The position numbers were made by a program, and so were the translations under genes. The notes under the pieces are model-generated. The model made no database searches, was not told the origin of the DNA, and saw only the letters and a list, made by a program, of their open reading frames with translations. 64,000 nt of DNA, from positions 1-64,000 of the forward strand of contig NZ_WBKP01000011.1 of NCBI RefSeq assembly GCF_009602465.1, read 5' to 3'. Below, one piece after another: positions 1 to 8,646 of this stretch. This DNA comes from Cumulibacter manganitolerans. Its GTDB lineage: Bacteria; Actinomycetota; Actinomycetes; Mycobacteriales; Antricoccaceae. Within the stretch, counting starts at the first letter, position 1, and the number at the start of each line of letters is the position of its first letter.

Positions 1-111
1 TCATCAGGTGCCGCCGGCTGTACCGGTCGAGCAGGACGCCGACGAACGGGCCGATCAACGAGTACGGCAGCAGCGTCGCCGCGATGCTGGACGGCGTGCG
101 CCGCGGACGCA
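1..111 (-). pseudogene. 5'-truncated MFS transporter fragment
   Basis: Read on the minus strand, the first ~90 bases encode a typical MFS transmembrane-2 and loop segment: AATLLPYSLIGPFVGVLLDR, then YSRR. No MFS-like N-terminus with TM1 is present upstream in any minus frame; the DNA beyond about position 90 instead carries a plus-strand coding pattern. The frame can be opened from a GTG at 111, but the resulting protein would lack TM1, which is unusual for the family. I read this as a broken gene whose 3' part lies outside the window, probably the scar of a deletion or insertion. It could be a functional, oddly started gene if the rest, outside the window, compensates. Confidence 0.45.
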
Positions 112-131
112 CCGATGCCGCGCGCGGTGAC

Positions 132-326
132 GTGCCCGACCCGACGCTGGACGGGCCCGAGGTGGTCGCGGTGGAGCGGGCCTGGGAGTCGCTCAGCGAG
201 CTGCTGGACGCCACTGCCGGCGAGGACCGCGAGCAGACGCTGCTGCGGCTGGCCCTGCTGCTCGCCAGCAAGGTCGACGGGCCCGGGCTGGCTGCCGCGA
301 TCGAGGCCGCCCGGCCGGCACGCTGA
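132..326 (+). CDS. Small DUF2783-like protein
   Basis: A 64-residue frame from a GTG ends at 326; an ATG at 84 would add 16 residues that overlap the MFS remnant. The core, with LSELLDATAGE followed by LLRLALLLASKVDG and LAAAIEAAR, resembles the DUF2783 pattern (helix, then LxLLLAN-x-IGD, then a second helix) found in short cytoplasmic proteins of unknown function near catabolic clusters. No Shine-Dalgarno sequence decides the start. The 5' end abuts a rearrangement junction, so this gene may itself be truncated. No function can be given. Confidence 0.4.
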   Translation: MPDPTLDGPEVVAVERAWESLSELLDATAGEDREQTLLRLALLLASKVDGPGLAAAIEAARPAR

Positions 327-341
327 CCCCGGACACGACCT

Positions 342-371
342 GCGGCGTACTTCGGTACCGAAGTACGCCGC
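342..371. terminator. 30-bp perfect palindrome between convergent genes
   Basis: Bases 342-356 are the exact reverse complement of 357-371, centred on CGGTACCG. It lies 15 bp after the small plus-strand gene and 19 bp after the end of the MFS gene on the other strand, so it most likely serves as a bidirectional transcription terminator. The lack of an unpaired loop in the primary sequence and of a T-tract is atypical. A protein-binding site is the alternative. Confidence 0.6.
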
Positions 372-390
372 GAGTCCGCGGTCCCGGCGA

Positions 391-1746
391 TCAGTGCAGC
401 TCCTGGCCCTTCGTCTCGGGGGTCATGAACATCATCAGCACGGCCGAGACGACCAGGAAGGCGGTGGCGACCACGAACGTCCAGACGTAGCCGAGCTGCG
501 GGAACAGCCACGCGCCGAACGCCACCGGCACGATGGCCGCGGCGAACCGGCTCATGCTCGAGGCCCAGCCGAAGCCGGAGGCGCGCAGCTCCGTCGGGTA
601 CAGCTCGGAGACGTACGCGTAGATGGCCGGGATGCAGAACTCGATGACGATGCCGAAGGCCAGGATCCAGAACTTCGCCGGCCCGGGGGCGTCGATGTAC
701 GTCGCGAACAGGATGAGGGTCGCGGCCGTCAGGACGGCGGAGCCGAAGATGACCGGCTTGCGGCCGAACCAGTCGACGAGGTACGCGGACGCCAGCACGC
801 CGACGATACCGACCGCGGTCACCCCGGTGGTCACCATGAACGCCACGTACTCCGAGTACTTGGTGTCGCGGAGGATCTTCGGCAGCCAGATCAGCGCCCC
901 GTAGTACACGAACAGCACCGAGGAGAACAGCATCCAGGAGACGAAGGTGCGGCTGGCGCTGAACCGCCACAGCTGGACGACCTTCTCGGACGCCGCCTTG
1001 GGCCCACGCGCCTCGACGCGACCCGGCTCGTCCATGACGTAGTCCTGGGCGGGGGCGCCGGTCCGGACGATCATGTCGTCGATGATCGCGCGGGCCTCCT
1101 GCTCCCGGCCGTGACGCTGCAGGTACATCGGCGACTCCGGGATACCGCGCCGGATCCACACCACGAGGAGCGCCGGCAGCACCATGAACAGCAGCTGGTA
1201 GCGCCAGTTCTGGATGCCCTGCGCAGTGAGGAAGGCGGCGACGAGGCCGCACAGCGTGCCACCGACCGGCCACCAGGCGTCCATCGCCGTGAGCACGCGG
1301 CCGCGCACCCTCGCCGGCGTGAACTCGCCGACGATCGCGTAGTCGACGGGGATGGTGCCACCGAGACCGATGCCGGTCAGGAACCGCAGGATCAGGAAGA
1401 CCTCGTAGTTGGGGGCGGCCGCGCTGAGCAGCGACAGCAGCGAGAAGGCGAGCAGGCAGTAGGTGAAGATCTTCTTGCGCCCGTAGACGTCCGCGAGGCT
1501 GCTCAGCGTGATCGCGCCGATCGCCATGCCGATGATGTTCATCGTGCCGAGCACGCCGAGCTGGGCCGCGCTCAGGCTCCACTCGGTGGCGATCAACGGG
1601 AAGATGAAGGCGTTGAGCAGCACATCCCACGCGTCGAACATGAAGCCCAGACCGCCGACGACGAAGATCTTCCCCTGCACACCCCACTTCCACGGGAGCT
1701 GTTGGACGACCTGTGTGCCGGTCAGTGCGGCTCGGGCGGTTGTCAT
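391..1746 (-). CDS. MFS transporter of the catabolic island
   Basis: This 451-residue, 12-TM major facilitator probably imports the (aromatic or heterocyclic) acid degraded by the neighbouring operon. TM1 has the F-D-A-W-D acidic pair typical of organic-acid and aromatic-acid MFS carriers. The loop 2-3 signature LADVYGRKK and its second-half repeat LVDWFGRKP are intact. The start is ATG 1746, because GGAGG sits 7 bases upstream; an upstream in-frame ATG (1788) would run through the operator. The gene is downstream of the GntR gene on the same strand, with a double TGGTATACCA-type operator in between. The substrate is not readable from sequence; a sugar-porter or niacin-type MFS is an alternative subfamily. 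Confidence 0.85.
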   Translation of the reverse strand: MTTARAALTGTQVVQQLPWKWGVQGKIFVVGGLGFMFDAWDVLLNAFIFPLIATEWSLSAAQLGVLGTMNIIGMAIGAITLSSLADVYGRKKIFTYCLLAFSLLSLLSAAAPNYEVFLILRFLTGIGLGGTIPVDYAIVGEFTPARVRGRVLTAMDAWWPVGGTLCGLVAAFLTAQGIQNWRYQLLFMVLPALLVVWIRRGIPESPMYLQRHGREQEARAIIDDMIVRTGAPAQDYVMDEPGRVEARGPKAASEKVVQLWRFSASRTFVSWMLFSSVLFVYYGALIWLPKILRDTKYSEYVAFMVTTGVTAVGIVGVLASAYLVDWFGRKPVIFGSAVLTAATLILFATYIDAPGPAKFWILAFGIVIEFCIPAIYAYVSELYPTELRASGFGWASSMSRFAAAIVPVAFGAWLFPQLGYVWTFVVATAFLVVSAVLMMFMTPETKGQELH

Positions 1747-1789
1747 CGTGCGCCTCCGAAGATGTGATCCGTCCCATAACGTTCTCACA

Positions 1790-1810
1790 GGTATACCAAG
1801 TGATATACCA
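1790..1810. promoter_or_regulatory. GntR-type operator, two half-overlapping palindromes
   Basis: GGTATACC (1790-1797) and TGATATACCA (1801-1810) are two copies of the element TGGTATACCA with centres 12 bp apart, lying 44-64 bp upstream of the MFS start. The same element occurs between the two divergent operons (8602-8611) and before the SDR gene (9362-9384). Palindromes of this kind are typical FCD/FadR-type GntR operators, and the GntR gene is adjacent. Binding is inferred. Confidence 0.75.
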
Positions 1811-1836
1811 AATGGGAAGGCATCGCCTCGGAAGCG

Positions 1837-2448
1837 CTACGTGGGCTGCTCGATGGGGGCGCCGAGGATGTGCTTGCGGATCGCGGCGGTCACCTTCGCC
1901 TTGTCCCGTTTCCGCAGCGCGGCGATGATCTGGCGGTGCTGGCGGGCGGACTCGGCGTGCGAGCGGACGACGTGCGGCCCGTCGCCCAGAGCGCGCCAAA
2001 GGAGCTTCACGAACGACATCAGCAGCGGGCTCTCCGCGATGGCGCAGATCTCCATGTGGAACTGCTTGTTCAGCTCTCGGTACTGGTCGTCGATCTTCCC
2101 GAGGGCGCGCATCTGGTCGTCGATCGCCGCCAGATGGGCGATCTGATCATCGCGGATGACGTCGCACGCGAGCTCTGCGGCAAGAGACTCGAGGGCGGCG
2201 CGGATCGCAAAGTTCTCGTTCCAGCGCCCGGCGCGGGCCTCGGCGACGATGGAGCCCTTGTGCGGGTCGTTGGAGACCAGGCCCTCGGATTCCAGGCGCC
2301 GCAGCCCTTCACGGACCGGCGTCTGGCTGACCCCGAAGCTCGCGGCGAGGTCACGCTGCCGGAGGGCGGCCCCGGGCTGGACGTCGCCGGCGACGATCAT
2401 CTCGCGAAGCTTCGCGGTCACCATGTCCGCCTTCGAGTTGTAGACCAT
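1837..2448 (-). CDS. GntR family (FadR/FCD) transcriptional regulator
   Basis: This 203-residue regulator has an N-terminal winged HTH (about residues 8-72; IVAGDVQPGAALRQRDLA, then FGVSQTPVREGLRRLESEGL). Its C-terminal all-helical FCD ligand domain contains the H-x-n-H metal/ligand-type pattern (FHMEICAIAES; HRQIIAALRKRD). FCD members usually repress catabolic genes and are released by an acid metabolite. The start used is ATG 2448; a TTG just upstream and an internal ATG (M9) are possible. It lies 66 bp after the large-subunit gene on the same strand with no operator of its own, so it is probably co-transcribed with the molybdenum hydroxylase operon. It is the obvious reader of the TGGTATACCA sites. 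Confidence 0.9.
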   Translation of the reverse strand: MVYNSKADMVTAKLREMIVAGDVQPGAALRQRDLAASFGVSQTPVREGLRRLESEGLVSNDPHKGSIVAEARAGRWNENFAIRAALESLAAELACDVIRDDQIAHLAAIDDQMRALGKIDDQYRELNKQFHMEICAIAESPLLMSFVKLLWRALGDGPHVVRSHAESARQHRQIIAALRKRDKAKVTAAIRKHILGAPIEQPT

Positions 2449-2514
2449 CAACCGGTCGCCCGTCCTTCATCAGTCGTACAAGGCCTCACGCTGCAGAATA
2501 CCGACGACCGTCGG

Positions 2515-4863
2515 CTAGCCAGGCCGATCTGTGGCAGGTGTGCCGGATCCGATACGCGCGAGGATCTCGGCCGGGGTGATCGGGAGACGGGTGATGTCGG
2601 GCCGCACGCCCGGGAGGCTGCCGAGCGCGTCGCGCACCGCCGACGCGAGGCATCCGCCGGCCGCGGTGAGGCCGCCCTCTCCCGCGCCGCGGACGCCCAA
2701 CGGGTTGGTGCGGGCCGGGTGGTCGGCCAGCACCAGCACGTCCAGCCGAGGAACCTCACAGGCCGTCGGCAGCAGGTAATCCATGAACGTGGCGCTCTGC
2801 GGCTGGCCCGCGTCGTCATACCGGAACTCCTCCAGGAGCGCCCCGCCGATGCCCTGCGCCATCCCCCCGTACAGCTGGCCCTCGATCAACGTCGGGTTGA
2901 CGGCGACACCGACCTCGTAGACGACGAGGTAGCCGTGCACCTGCACGTTCCCCGTGCCGGGGTCGATCTCCACGAGGGCGATGTGCGCCCCGTACGGGTA
3001 GGTCATGTGGTCGACGGTGAACCGGGCCCGGCGGCGCAGGCCCGGCTGCTCGTCGGGACGCAGGTGCGGTGAGGCCGGACCCGCGGCGGCGGACAGCTCG
3101 CTGTAGCTGCAGCGCTTCCCGGCATCCGTCTTGTGGCGGACGCCGGTATCGTCGAGCAGCAGCTCGTCCGGGGGCGCCTCGAGCAGCCGCCCCGCCAGCT
3201 CGATGAGCCGATCCGCCACCTCCTGACAGGCGGCGCGCACGGCGTTGCCGGCGACGACGGTCGACCGGCTCGCCCACGAGCCGGTGCCGAAGGGCTGCTC
3301 CGCCGTGTCGCCGTTGACGACGTCGATCCGATCGATGCCGACGGGGATCACGTCGGCGGCGATCTGGGCCAGTGCGGTCTCGATGCCTTGTCCCAGGGAG
3401 GTTCCGCCGGAGTACACCCGCACCCGACCGGTGCGGGTCATCTCGGCGTCCGCCGACTCGTAGGGCCCGAGCCCGCTCTTCTCCATGAACATCGCGACGC
3501 CGAGCCCCATCACTCGACCGTCCCGGCGGCCGGCGGTCACGGCGTCCGGCCAGCCGAGCCTCGTGGCGCGATCGAGCGCCGCCTGGAACAGCCCCGGGAA
3601 GTCGCCCTCGTCGATGACCATGTCGGTACCGAGGGTCCCGAGTTCGCGCGCATGCGGCAGCTCGGTGGGCACCAGCAGGTTGGTGCGGCGTAGCTCGACC
3701 CGGTCGATGCCCAGCTCGGCGGCGGCCTTGTCGAGCAGCTGCTCGCGGGCGGCGGTGCCCTCGAATCGCCCCGGTCCCCGGTAGGTGCCGCAGGGCGTCT
3801 TGTGCGACAGCGCGACCCGGGCGCGGGCGTGATACGCGGGAACCCGGTACGGGCCGGGCAGCATCGCGATGGTCAGCTCGGGGACGATGATGCCGTGGGT
3901 CCGCGCGTACGCGCCGTTGTCCTGGATGACGTCGGCGCGCAGGCCGAGGATCTCGCCGTTCTTCTTGAGGGCCACGGAGAGCCGGTGGCGCTGCTGACGG
4001 CTGTGGTTGACCGAAACCAGGTGCTCCTGGCGGTCCTCGGCCCACGACACCGGCCGCCGGTTGCGCAGTGCCAGCCAGGGGATCAGGAAGTCCTCCGGAT
4101 AGAACTCCCCACGCACGCCGAAGCCGCCGCCGGCGTCGACGGCATGCATCCGGATCCGCTCGTCGTCCAGGCCGAGCATCTCGGCCAGCACGCGGCGGTT
4201 GAACACCGGCACCTTCGTGGAGCCGAAGATCTCCAGCTCGCCGGGGCCGACCGGGTCGGCCACCAGCGTGCGCGGTTCCATCGGCACCGCGCTGTGCCTG
4301 CCGATGTCGAAGGTCAGCGACGTGATGTGATCCGCCGCGTCGAAGGCGTCCGCGACGCGGCCGTAGGACATCGTGAAGTCCGCTGCGATCGTGACGTCGT
4401 CCGCCGGTCCGGTGGTGTCCAGCACGACCGGCAGCTCGTCGATGTCGACGACGACCAGCTCCGCGGCGTCCTCGGCGACGTAGGCGTCCTCGGCGAGCAC
4501 GACCGCGATCGGCTCACCGACGTAGCGCACCTCCTCCGTGGGCAGGATCGGCTGGAGGTACTCGGTCAGGTCGACGTCCTGGACCTTGAGCCGCACCGGG
4601 ATGCGCAGCGGCCGGGGCAGATCGGCGCCCGTGACGACGTCGACCACGCCGGGTAGCTGCTTCGCCTCCGTCGCGTCGATTGAGACGAGCCGGCCGTGGG
4701 CGATGCCGGACCGCACGACGCGCGCGTGCAGCATTCGCGGTCGTTGCACGTCGTGGCCGAACCGGCCCTCGCCGCGCAGCAGCCGGCGGTCCTCCTTCCG
4801 GCCGACGCGCGCGCCGACGTACGTCGACGGCAGTGACTGCGCCCGGGTGCCGGTCGTCGTCAT
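2515..4863 (-). CDS. Molybdenum hydroxylase large subunit A (xanthine dehydrogenase family)
   Basis: This 782-residue molybdopterin-cytosine-dinucleotide-type catalytic subunit has an N-terminal a/b hammerhead domain (about 15-130) followed by the two MoCo-binding domains. Visible motifs are DAGGGFG, the substrate-loop GTYRGPGR, GTSLGQGIET and the C-terminal GAGEGG, whose glutamate (E729) matches the catalytic base of xanthine dehydrogenase. It lacks the CO-dehydrogenase loop AYxCSFR, so CO oxidation is not supported. The start ATG overlaps the stop of the Fe-S subunit by ATGA, showing translational coupling. It differs clearly from the second large subunit at 5348-7702. Expected role: hydroxylation of an aromatic or N-heterocyclic carbon using water; substrate unknown. 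Confidence 0.9.
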   Translation of the reverse strand: MTTTGTRAQSLPSTYVGARVGRKEDRRLLRGEGRFGHDVQRPRMLHARVVRSGIAHGRLVSIDATEAKQLPGVVDVVTGADLPRPLRIPVRLKVQDVDLTEYLQPILPTEEVRYVGEPIAVVLAEDAYVAEDAAELVVVDIDELPVVLDTTGPADDVTIAADFTMSYGRVADAFDAADHITSLTFDIGRHSAVPMEPRTLVADPVGPGELEIFGSTKVPVFNRRVLAEMLGLDDERIRMHAVDAGGGFGVRGEFYPEDFLIPWLALRNRRPVSWAEDRQEHLVSVNHSRQQRHRLSVALKKNGEILGLRADVIQDNGAYARTHGIIVPELTIAMLPGPYRVPAYHARARVALSHKTPCGTYRGPGRFEGTAAREQLLDKAAAELGIDRVELRRTNLLVPTELPHARELGTLGTDMVIDEGDFPGLFQAALDRATRLGWPDAVTAGRRDGRVMGLGVAMFMEKSGLGPYESADAEMTRTGRVRVYSGGTSLGQGIETALAQIAADVIPVGIDRIDVVNGDTAEQPFGTGSWASRSTVVAGNAVRAACQEVADRLIELAGRLLEAPPDELLLDDTGVRHKTDAGKRCSYSELSAAAGPASPHLRPDEQPGLRRRARFTVDHMTYPYGAHIALVEIDPGTGNVQVHGYLVVYEVGVAVNPTLIEGQLYGGMAQGIGGALLEEFRYDDAGQPQSATFMDYLLPTACEVPRLDVLVLADHPARTNPLGVRGAGEGGLTAAGGCLASAVRDALGSLPGVRPDITRLPITPAEILARIGSGTPATDRPG

Positions 4864-5351
4864 GGCTGGACGGGCCCGGCCTGCTGGGCCGTGGCGACCT
4901 CGTGGATCGCGTCCACGATGCCCTGGTAGCCGGTGCATCGGCAGAGGTTCGAGGCGACCACTTCCCGGATCTCGGTCTTGTCGGCCGCCGGACGACTGGC
5001 GAGGTAGGACTCCGCCAGCATCAGGAAGCCGGGTGTGCAGAAGCCGCACTGCAGCGCGTGATGCTTCGAGAACGCCTGCTGCAGCGGGGACAGCTGCTCG
5101 CCGTCGGCGAGGTCCTCCACCGTGCGCACCTGCTTGCCGTCGGCCTGGACGCCGAAGACCAGGCAGGCACGCACCGGTTCGCCGTCGAGCAGCACCGTGC
5201 ACGCGCCGCAGATGCCGTGCTCGCAGCCGAGGTGCGTGCCGGTGAGGCCGAGGTCCTCGCGGAGCATGTCGGCGAGGGTGCGCCGGGACTCGACCACGAG
5301 CTCGTGCTGCGTGCCGTTGACCTCGGTGGTGATCAGATGCAGGTCTCTCAT
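4860..5351 (-). CDS. Molybdenum hydroxylase Fe-S subunit (2x[2Fe-2S])
   Basis: This 163-residue subunit carries electrons from the Mo centre to the FAD subunit. The plant-type cluster is bound by C43, C48, C51 and C63 (CEHGICGAC...C). The second, helical-domain cluster is bound by C102, C105, C137 and C139 (CGFC...CRC). All eight ligands are present and the length is normal for CoxS/NdhS-type subunits. ATGA overlaps at both ends join it to the two large-subunit genes, so one Fe-S subunit must serve both or form alternative complexes. Confidence 0.95.
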   Translation of the reverse strand: MRDLHLITTEVNGTQHELVVESRRTLADMLREDLGLTGTHLGCEHGICGACTVLLDGEPVRACLVFGVQADGKQVRTVEDLADGEQLSPLQQAFSKHHALQCGFCTPGFLMLAESYLASRPAADKTEIREVVASNLCRCTGYQGIVDAIHEVATAQQAGPVQP

Positions 5352-7702
5352 GCCGTCTCCTCGCTCGTCGAGCCGTCGCCGTGCAGGGCGGCGCGCACCT
5401 GGTGCGGGAGCACCGGTATGCAGTCGAGCTGCGCCCCGGTGCCCCGCAGGGCGTCGTTCACCGCCGACAGGACCGCGGCGGGGGCGCCGATCGTGCCGCC
5501 CTCGCCCATGCCCTTGGCGCCGAGTGGATTGCCGTCGTTGCGGGTCTCCAGGTGGTGGATGCTGATCTCCGGGATCTCGCACGCGGTCGGCACCAGGTAG
5601 TCCATGAAGGAGCCGGACAGCGGCTGGCCGTCGTCGGCGTACTCGAGGTGCTCGAGCAACGCACAGGCGATGCCCTGCGCGACGCCGCCGCGCACCTGCC
5701 CGTCGACGATCATCGGGTTCACCACGACCCCGCAGTCCTCGACGACGATGTAGTCCTCGACCTGCACATGGCCGGTTCCCTCGTCGATGCGCACGAGCGC
5801 GGCGTGCGTCGCGTTCGAGAAGCACCCGTCCGGGTCGCTCTCACCGCGCGCCTCCAGAAGGTGGTCGGGCTGGTCGGGATGCTCGTGGGCGCGGAAGTGC
5901 ACGCGGGCGGCGAGCTCGCTGATCGGCACGACGACGTTGTCGATCACGGCGTTCCCGTCGCGCAGGGAGATGTCGCGCGGGTCCGCCTCCAGCACGTCGG
6001 ACGCCACCCGCTTGAGGCTCTCGGCGAGGGACACCGACGCGTTGCGGATCGCCGTCCCGCCGATGACCAGGCTGCGGCTGGCGAACGTTCCCCAGCCGTA
6101 GCTGCTCAGATCGGTGTCGCCTTGGCGGATGCGCACCTCGTCCGGGGTGATGCCCAGCTGGTCGGCGACGATCTGCGCGAACGTCGTCTCGTGGCCCTGC
6201 CCGTGCCCACAGGTTCCGGTCGTCACCGTGACGTGGCCGGTGGGGTCCATGCGCACGTGCGCGACGTCGTAGCCGGGCGTCATGCCCATGCGCCGGGCTC
6301 CCATCGTCGGTGTGCCGTACGCCGAGCGCTCGGAGAAGCACGCGATGCCGATTCCGTAGCGCTCACCGGCGGCCGGTTGCGCCGCGCGGCGGCGCCATCC
6401 CGCGTCGTCGATCGCCGCTTCGCATCTCTCGAGCGACTCCAGGTAGGACCCCGGCTCGTACGTGATGAGATTCGGCCCCGTGTAGGGAAACTCGGTGATC
6501 AGGTTGCGCCGCCTGATCTCGATCGGGTCCAGCCCGAGGCGGGCGGCGGCCTTGTCCATCAGCCGCTCCATCACCAGCACGATCTGCGGCCGCGAGACGC
6601 CGCGATACGGAGCCGTAGGGCACTTGGCGGTCGTGTAGCCGCGCCCGCGGGCGGCGTACCGGCCGACGCGGTAGACACCCGGCAGCTCGGTGCAGGCCAT
6701 CAGCGGCTCGACACCACAGGTGAACGGGTAGGCGGAGTACGCGCCGATGTCCGCCTCGACGTCGGCGTCGATCGCGGTCAGTCGACCGTCGGCGTCGAAC
6801 CCGGCCCGGACCCGGTAGCGCTGCTCGTGCCCGGTGAACGACGCGGTGAGGCTCTCGACCCGGTCCTCGCTCCAGCGCACCGCGCGACCGAGCCTGCGCG
6901 CCGCGGCCGCGGCGACGACCTCCTCGCGGCCGACGACGCACTTCAGGCCGAAGCCGCCGCCGACGTCCGGGGCGATGACCCGGATCCCGTGCTCGGCCAC
7001 GCCCAGCGCCTGCGCGATGCCGCTGCGGACCTGATGCGGTACCTGCGTCGAGAGGTGCACCACGAGTTGCCCGCTGCGGCGATCGACGTCCGCGACGACG
7101 CTGCGGCACTCCATCGGCGCGGCGTTGACGCGCGCCGACCGGAACCCTTCCTCCAGCACGAGGGCGGAGTCGGCGAGCGCCTGCTCGATGGACTCGTCCT
7201 CGAACATCTGCAGATCGACCAGCACGCCGTCCGGGGCCTCGTCGTGGAGGGGGTGCCGGCCAGCATCGTCGATCGACACCGGCGCCGGGTGCGCATCGAT
7301 GTCGACCAGCACCGCGTCGGCGCCGTCCTCGGCGCAGTAGGGGTCCTCGGCGAGGACGACGGCGATCGGCTCACCGCAGTACCGCACCCGGCTCGAGGCG
7401 AGCAGCGGCATGTCGGTCGCCACGAACCCCGGGCGCTCGAGCACGGCGCGCAGCCGTGGATCTCCCAGATCCGCGGCCGTGAGCACCGCGTGGACGCCGG
7501 GCACCTCGAGGGCGGGCGCCACGTCGATCGAGAGGATCGTGCCGGCGGCGATCGCGGAACGGACGAACGCCGCGTGCAGCGCGTTCGGCGCCTGGACGTC
7601 GTCGGTGAAATGGCCGGCTCCGCGCACCAGCCGGTCGTCCTCGCGCCGCGGCACACGCTGCCCGACCCACGTCTGCGGCGCGGTGCGGGCGGTGGTGGTC
7701 AT
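5348..7702 (-). CDS. Molybdenum hydroxylase large subunit B (xanthine dehydrogenase family)
   Basis: This is a 784-residue second catalytic subunit in the same operon. The hammerhead domain starts near residue 15 (RVPRREDDRLVRGAGHFTDD). MoCo motifs include DVGGGFGLK, APYRGVSRPQ, TGTCGHGQGHET and the C-terminal GMGEGG with the catalytic glutamate E734. The substrate-loop and Q-loop motifs differ from those of subunit A (GTYRGPGR, GTSLGQG), so the two probably act on different substrates or successive positions, or form a mixed assembly. It also lacks the CODH cysteine loop. It is coupled by ATGA overlaps to the FAD gene upstream and the Fe-S gene downstream. Confidence 0.9.
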   Translation of the reverse strand: MTTTARTAPQTWVGQRVPRREDDRLVRGAGHFTDDVQAPNALHAAFVRSAIAAGTILSIDVAPALEVPGVHAVLTAADLGDPRLRAVLERPGFVATDMPLLASSRVRYCGEPIAVVLAEDPYCAEDGADAVLVDIDAHPAPVSIDDAGRHPLHDEAPDGVLVDLQMFEDESIEQALADSALVLEEGFRSARVNAAPMECRSVVADVDRRSGQLVVHLSTQVPHQVRSGIAQALGVAEHGIRVIAPDVGGGFGLKCVVGREEVVAAAAARRLGRAVRWSEDRVESLTASFTGHEQRYRVRAGFDADGRLTAIDADVEADIGAYSAYPFTCGVEPLMACTELPGVYRVGRYAARGRGYTTAKCPTAPYRGVSRPQIVLVMERLMDKAAARLGLDPIEIRRRNLITEFPYTGPNLITYEPGSYLESLERCEAAIDDAGWRRRAAQPAAGERYGIGIACFSERSAYGTPTMGARRMGMTPGYDVAHVRMDPTGHVTVTTGTCGHGQGHETTFAQIVADQLGITPDEVRIRQGDTDLSSYGWGTFASRSLVIGGTAIRNASVSLAESLKRVASDVLEADPRDISLRDGNAVIDNVVVPISELAARVHFRAHEHPDQPDHLLEARGESDPDGCFSNATHAALVRIDEGTGHVQVEDYIVVEDCGVVVNPMIVDGQVRGGVAQGIACALLEHLEYADDGQPLSGSFMDYLVPTACEIPEISIHHLETRNDGNPLGAKGMGEGGTIGAPAAVLSAVNDALRGTGAQLDCIPVLPHQVRAALHGDGSTSEETA

Positions 7703-8568
7703 GGTCGGTCCCCGGTGCCGGTCGCCTCGGCGAACGCGCGCTCGATCATCGTGGCGGCAAGGGATCGCCGATACGACGCGTCGCCGTGCAGGTCGCTGGG
7801 TGGGTCGATGAGCTCGGCAGCGGCCCGCGCCACCGCCCGGAACGTGGCGCTCTCGGCCGGCCGGTCGGCGGCGACCGCGTCGAGCTCGGCGCTCCGGAAC
7901 GGCTCCGAGGCGACGCCCCCCAGCACGACCGCAGGATTCGTGATGACGCCGTCGACGTCGTCGTAGGCCACGGCGGCCGAGCAGATCGCGAAGTCCCCCC
8001 TGCGTTGCGCGTACTCCGTCAGCGCGGCATTGCCGCGAGGTCTCGGGAACCGCACCTCGGTCACGATCTCACCCGGCTCGATGCTGGTGGTCATGAAGCC
8101 GGTGAACCAGTCCGCGGCGGCGGTCACGCGGCTCCCGTCGGGGCCGAGGGTCACGATCTCGGCGTCCAGCAGCAGCGCGATCAGGCACCACTCCGCCGAC
8201 GGGTCGGAGTGCGCGATGCTGCCGCCCATGGTTCCGCGGGTCCTGATCGGGTAGTGGCCGATGTGCTTCGCGGCACGCGGCAGTACGGCGAAGCCGTCGT
8301 GCAGGGCGGCGTCCGTGCTCGTCTCGATGGTGCGGTGGCGCGTCAGTGCGCCGATGCGCAAGGCATCCCCGTCGCGCCGGATGTAGTCGAGCTCGCGCAC
8401 GCCGTTCACGTCCACCAGCGCGCTCGGGCGAGCGAGCCGGAAGTTCATCATCGGAGCCAGGCTCTGCCCGCCGGCCAGCACCTTGGCATCCTCGTCGAGC
8501 TCGCCGAGCAGCTCGACCGCCTCAGCGGCGGTGAAGACTCGGTGGTACTCGAAAGCTGCTGGTTTCAT
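7699..8568 (-). CDS. Molybdenum hydroxylase FAD-binding medium subunit
   Basis: This 289-residue CoxM-type subunit passes electrons from the Fe-S centres to the acceptor. It has the two FAD pyrophosphate motifs of the family: AGGQSLAP (about 32-39) and TMGGSIAHSDPS (113-124). The C-terminal CO_deh_flav_C domain follows (GDFAICSAAVAYDD). The start ATG 8568 has GGAGG 6 bases upstream. It is the first gene of the leftward operon FAD - large B - Fe-S - large A - GntR. The TGGTATACCA palindrome is 34 bp upstream of the start codon, in the divergent control region. Confidence 0.93.
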   Translation of the reverse strand: MKPAAFEYHRVFTAAEAVELLGELDEDAKVLAGGQSLAPMMNFRLARPSALVDVNGVRELDYIRRDGDALRIGALTRHRTIETSTDAALHDGFAVLPRAAKHIGHYPIRTRGTMGGSIAHSDPSAEWCLIALLLDAEIVTLGPDGSRVTAAADWFTGFMTTSIEPGEIVTEVRFPRPRGNAALTEYAQRRGDFAICSAAVAYDDVDGVITNPAVVLGGVASEPFRSAELDAVAADRPAESATFRAVARAAAELIDPPSDLHGDASYRRSLAATMIERAFAEATGTGDRP

Positions 8569-8601
8569 GCGCGCCTCCGTACGAGGATCGGGCTGAGAAT
8601 T

Positions 8602-8611
8602 TGGTATACCA
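8602..8611. promoter_or_regulatory. GntR-type operator, single perfect palindrome
   Basis: TGGTATACCA, a perfect 10-bp palindrome, is placed in the 78-bp region between the divergent FAD-subunit and crotonase genes. It can control both operons. The TATACC core could double as a -10 element on either strand, which would make bound repressor exclude polymerase; this is inference. Confidence 0.75.
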
Positions 8612-8646
8612 TACGCACGACTCGACCGGCAGCGAAAGGACCCAGC

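Noticed and set aside
342-371. Another GntR operator
   Set aside because: The centre CGGTACCG differs from GGTATACC, the palindrome is 30 bp long, and its position after two convergent genes fits termination better.
5381-7966. 861-codon plus-strand frame opposite the molybdenum hydroxylase operon
   Set aside because: Antisense shadow of the large subunit B gene; composition is repetitive (HRR/GVA/DAH) and no family motif is visible.
2515-8568. Aerobic CO dehydrogenase (coxMSL)
   Set aside because: Subunit types and CoxG fit, but neither large subunit has the AYxCSFR active-site loop, and there are two large subunits with other catabolic genes.
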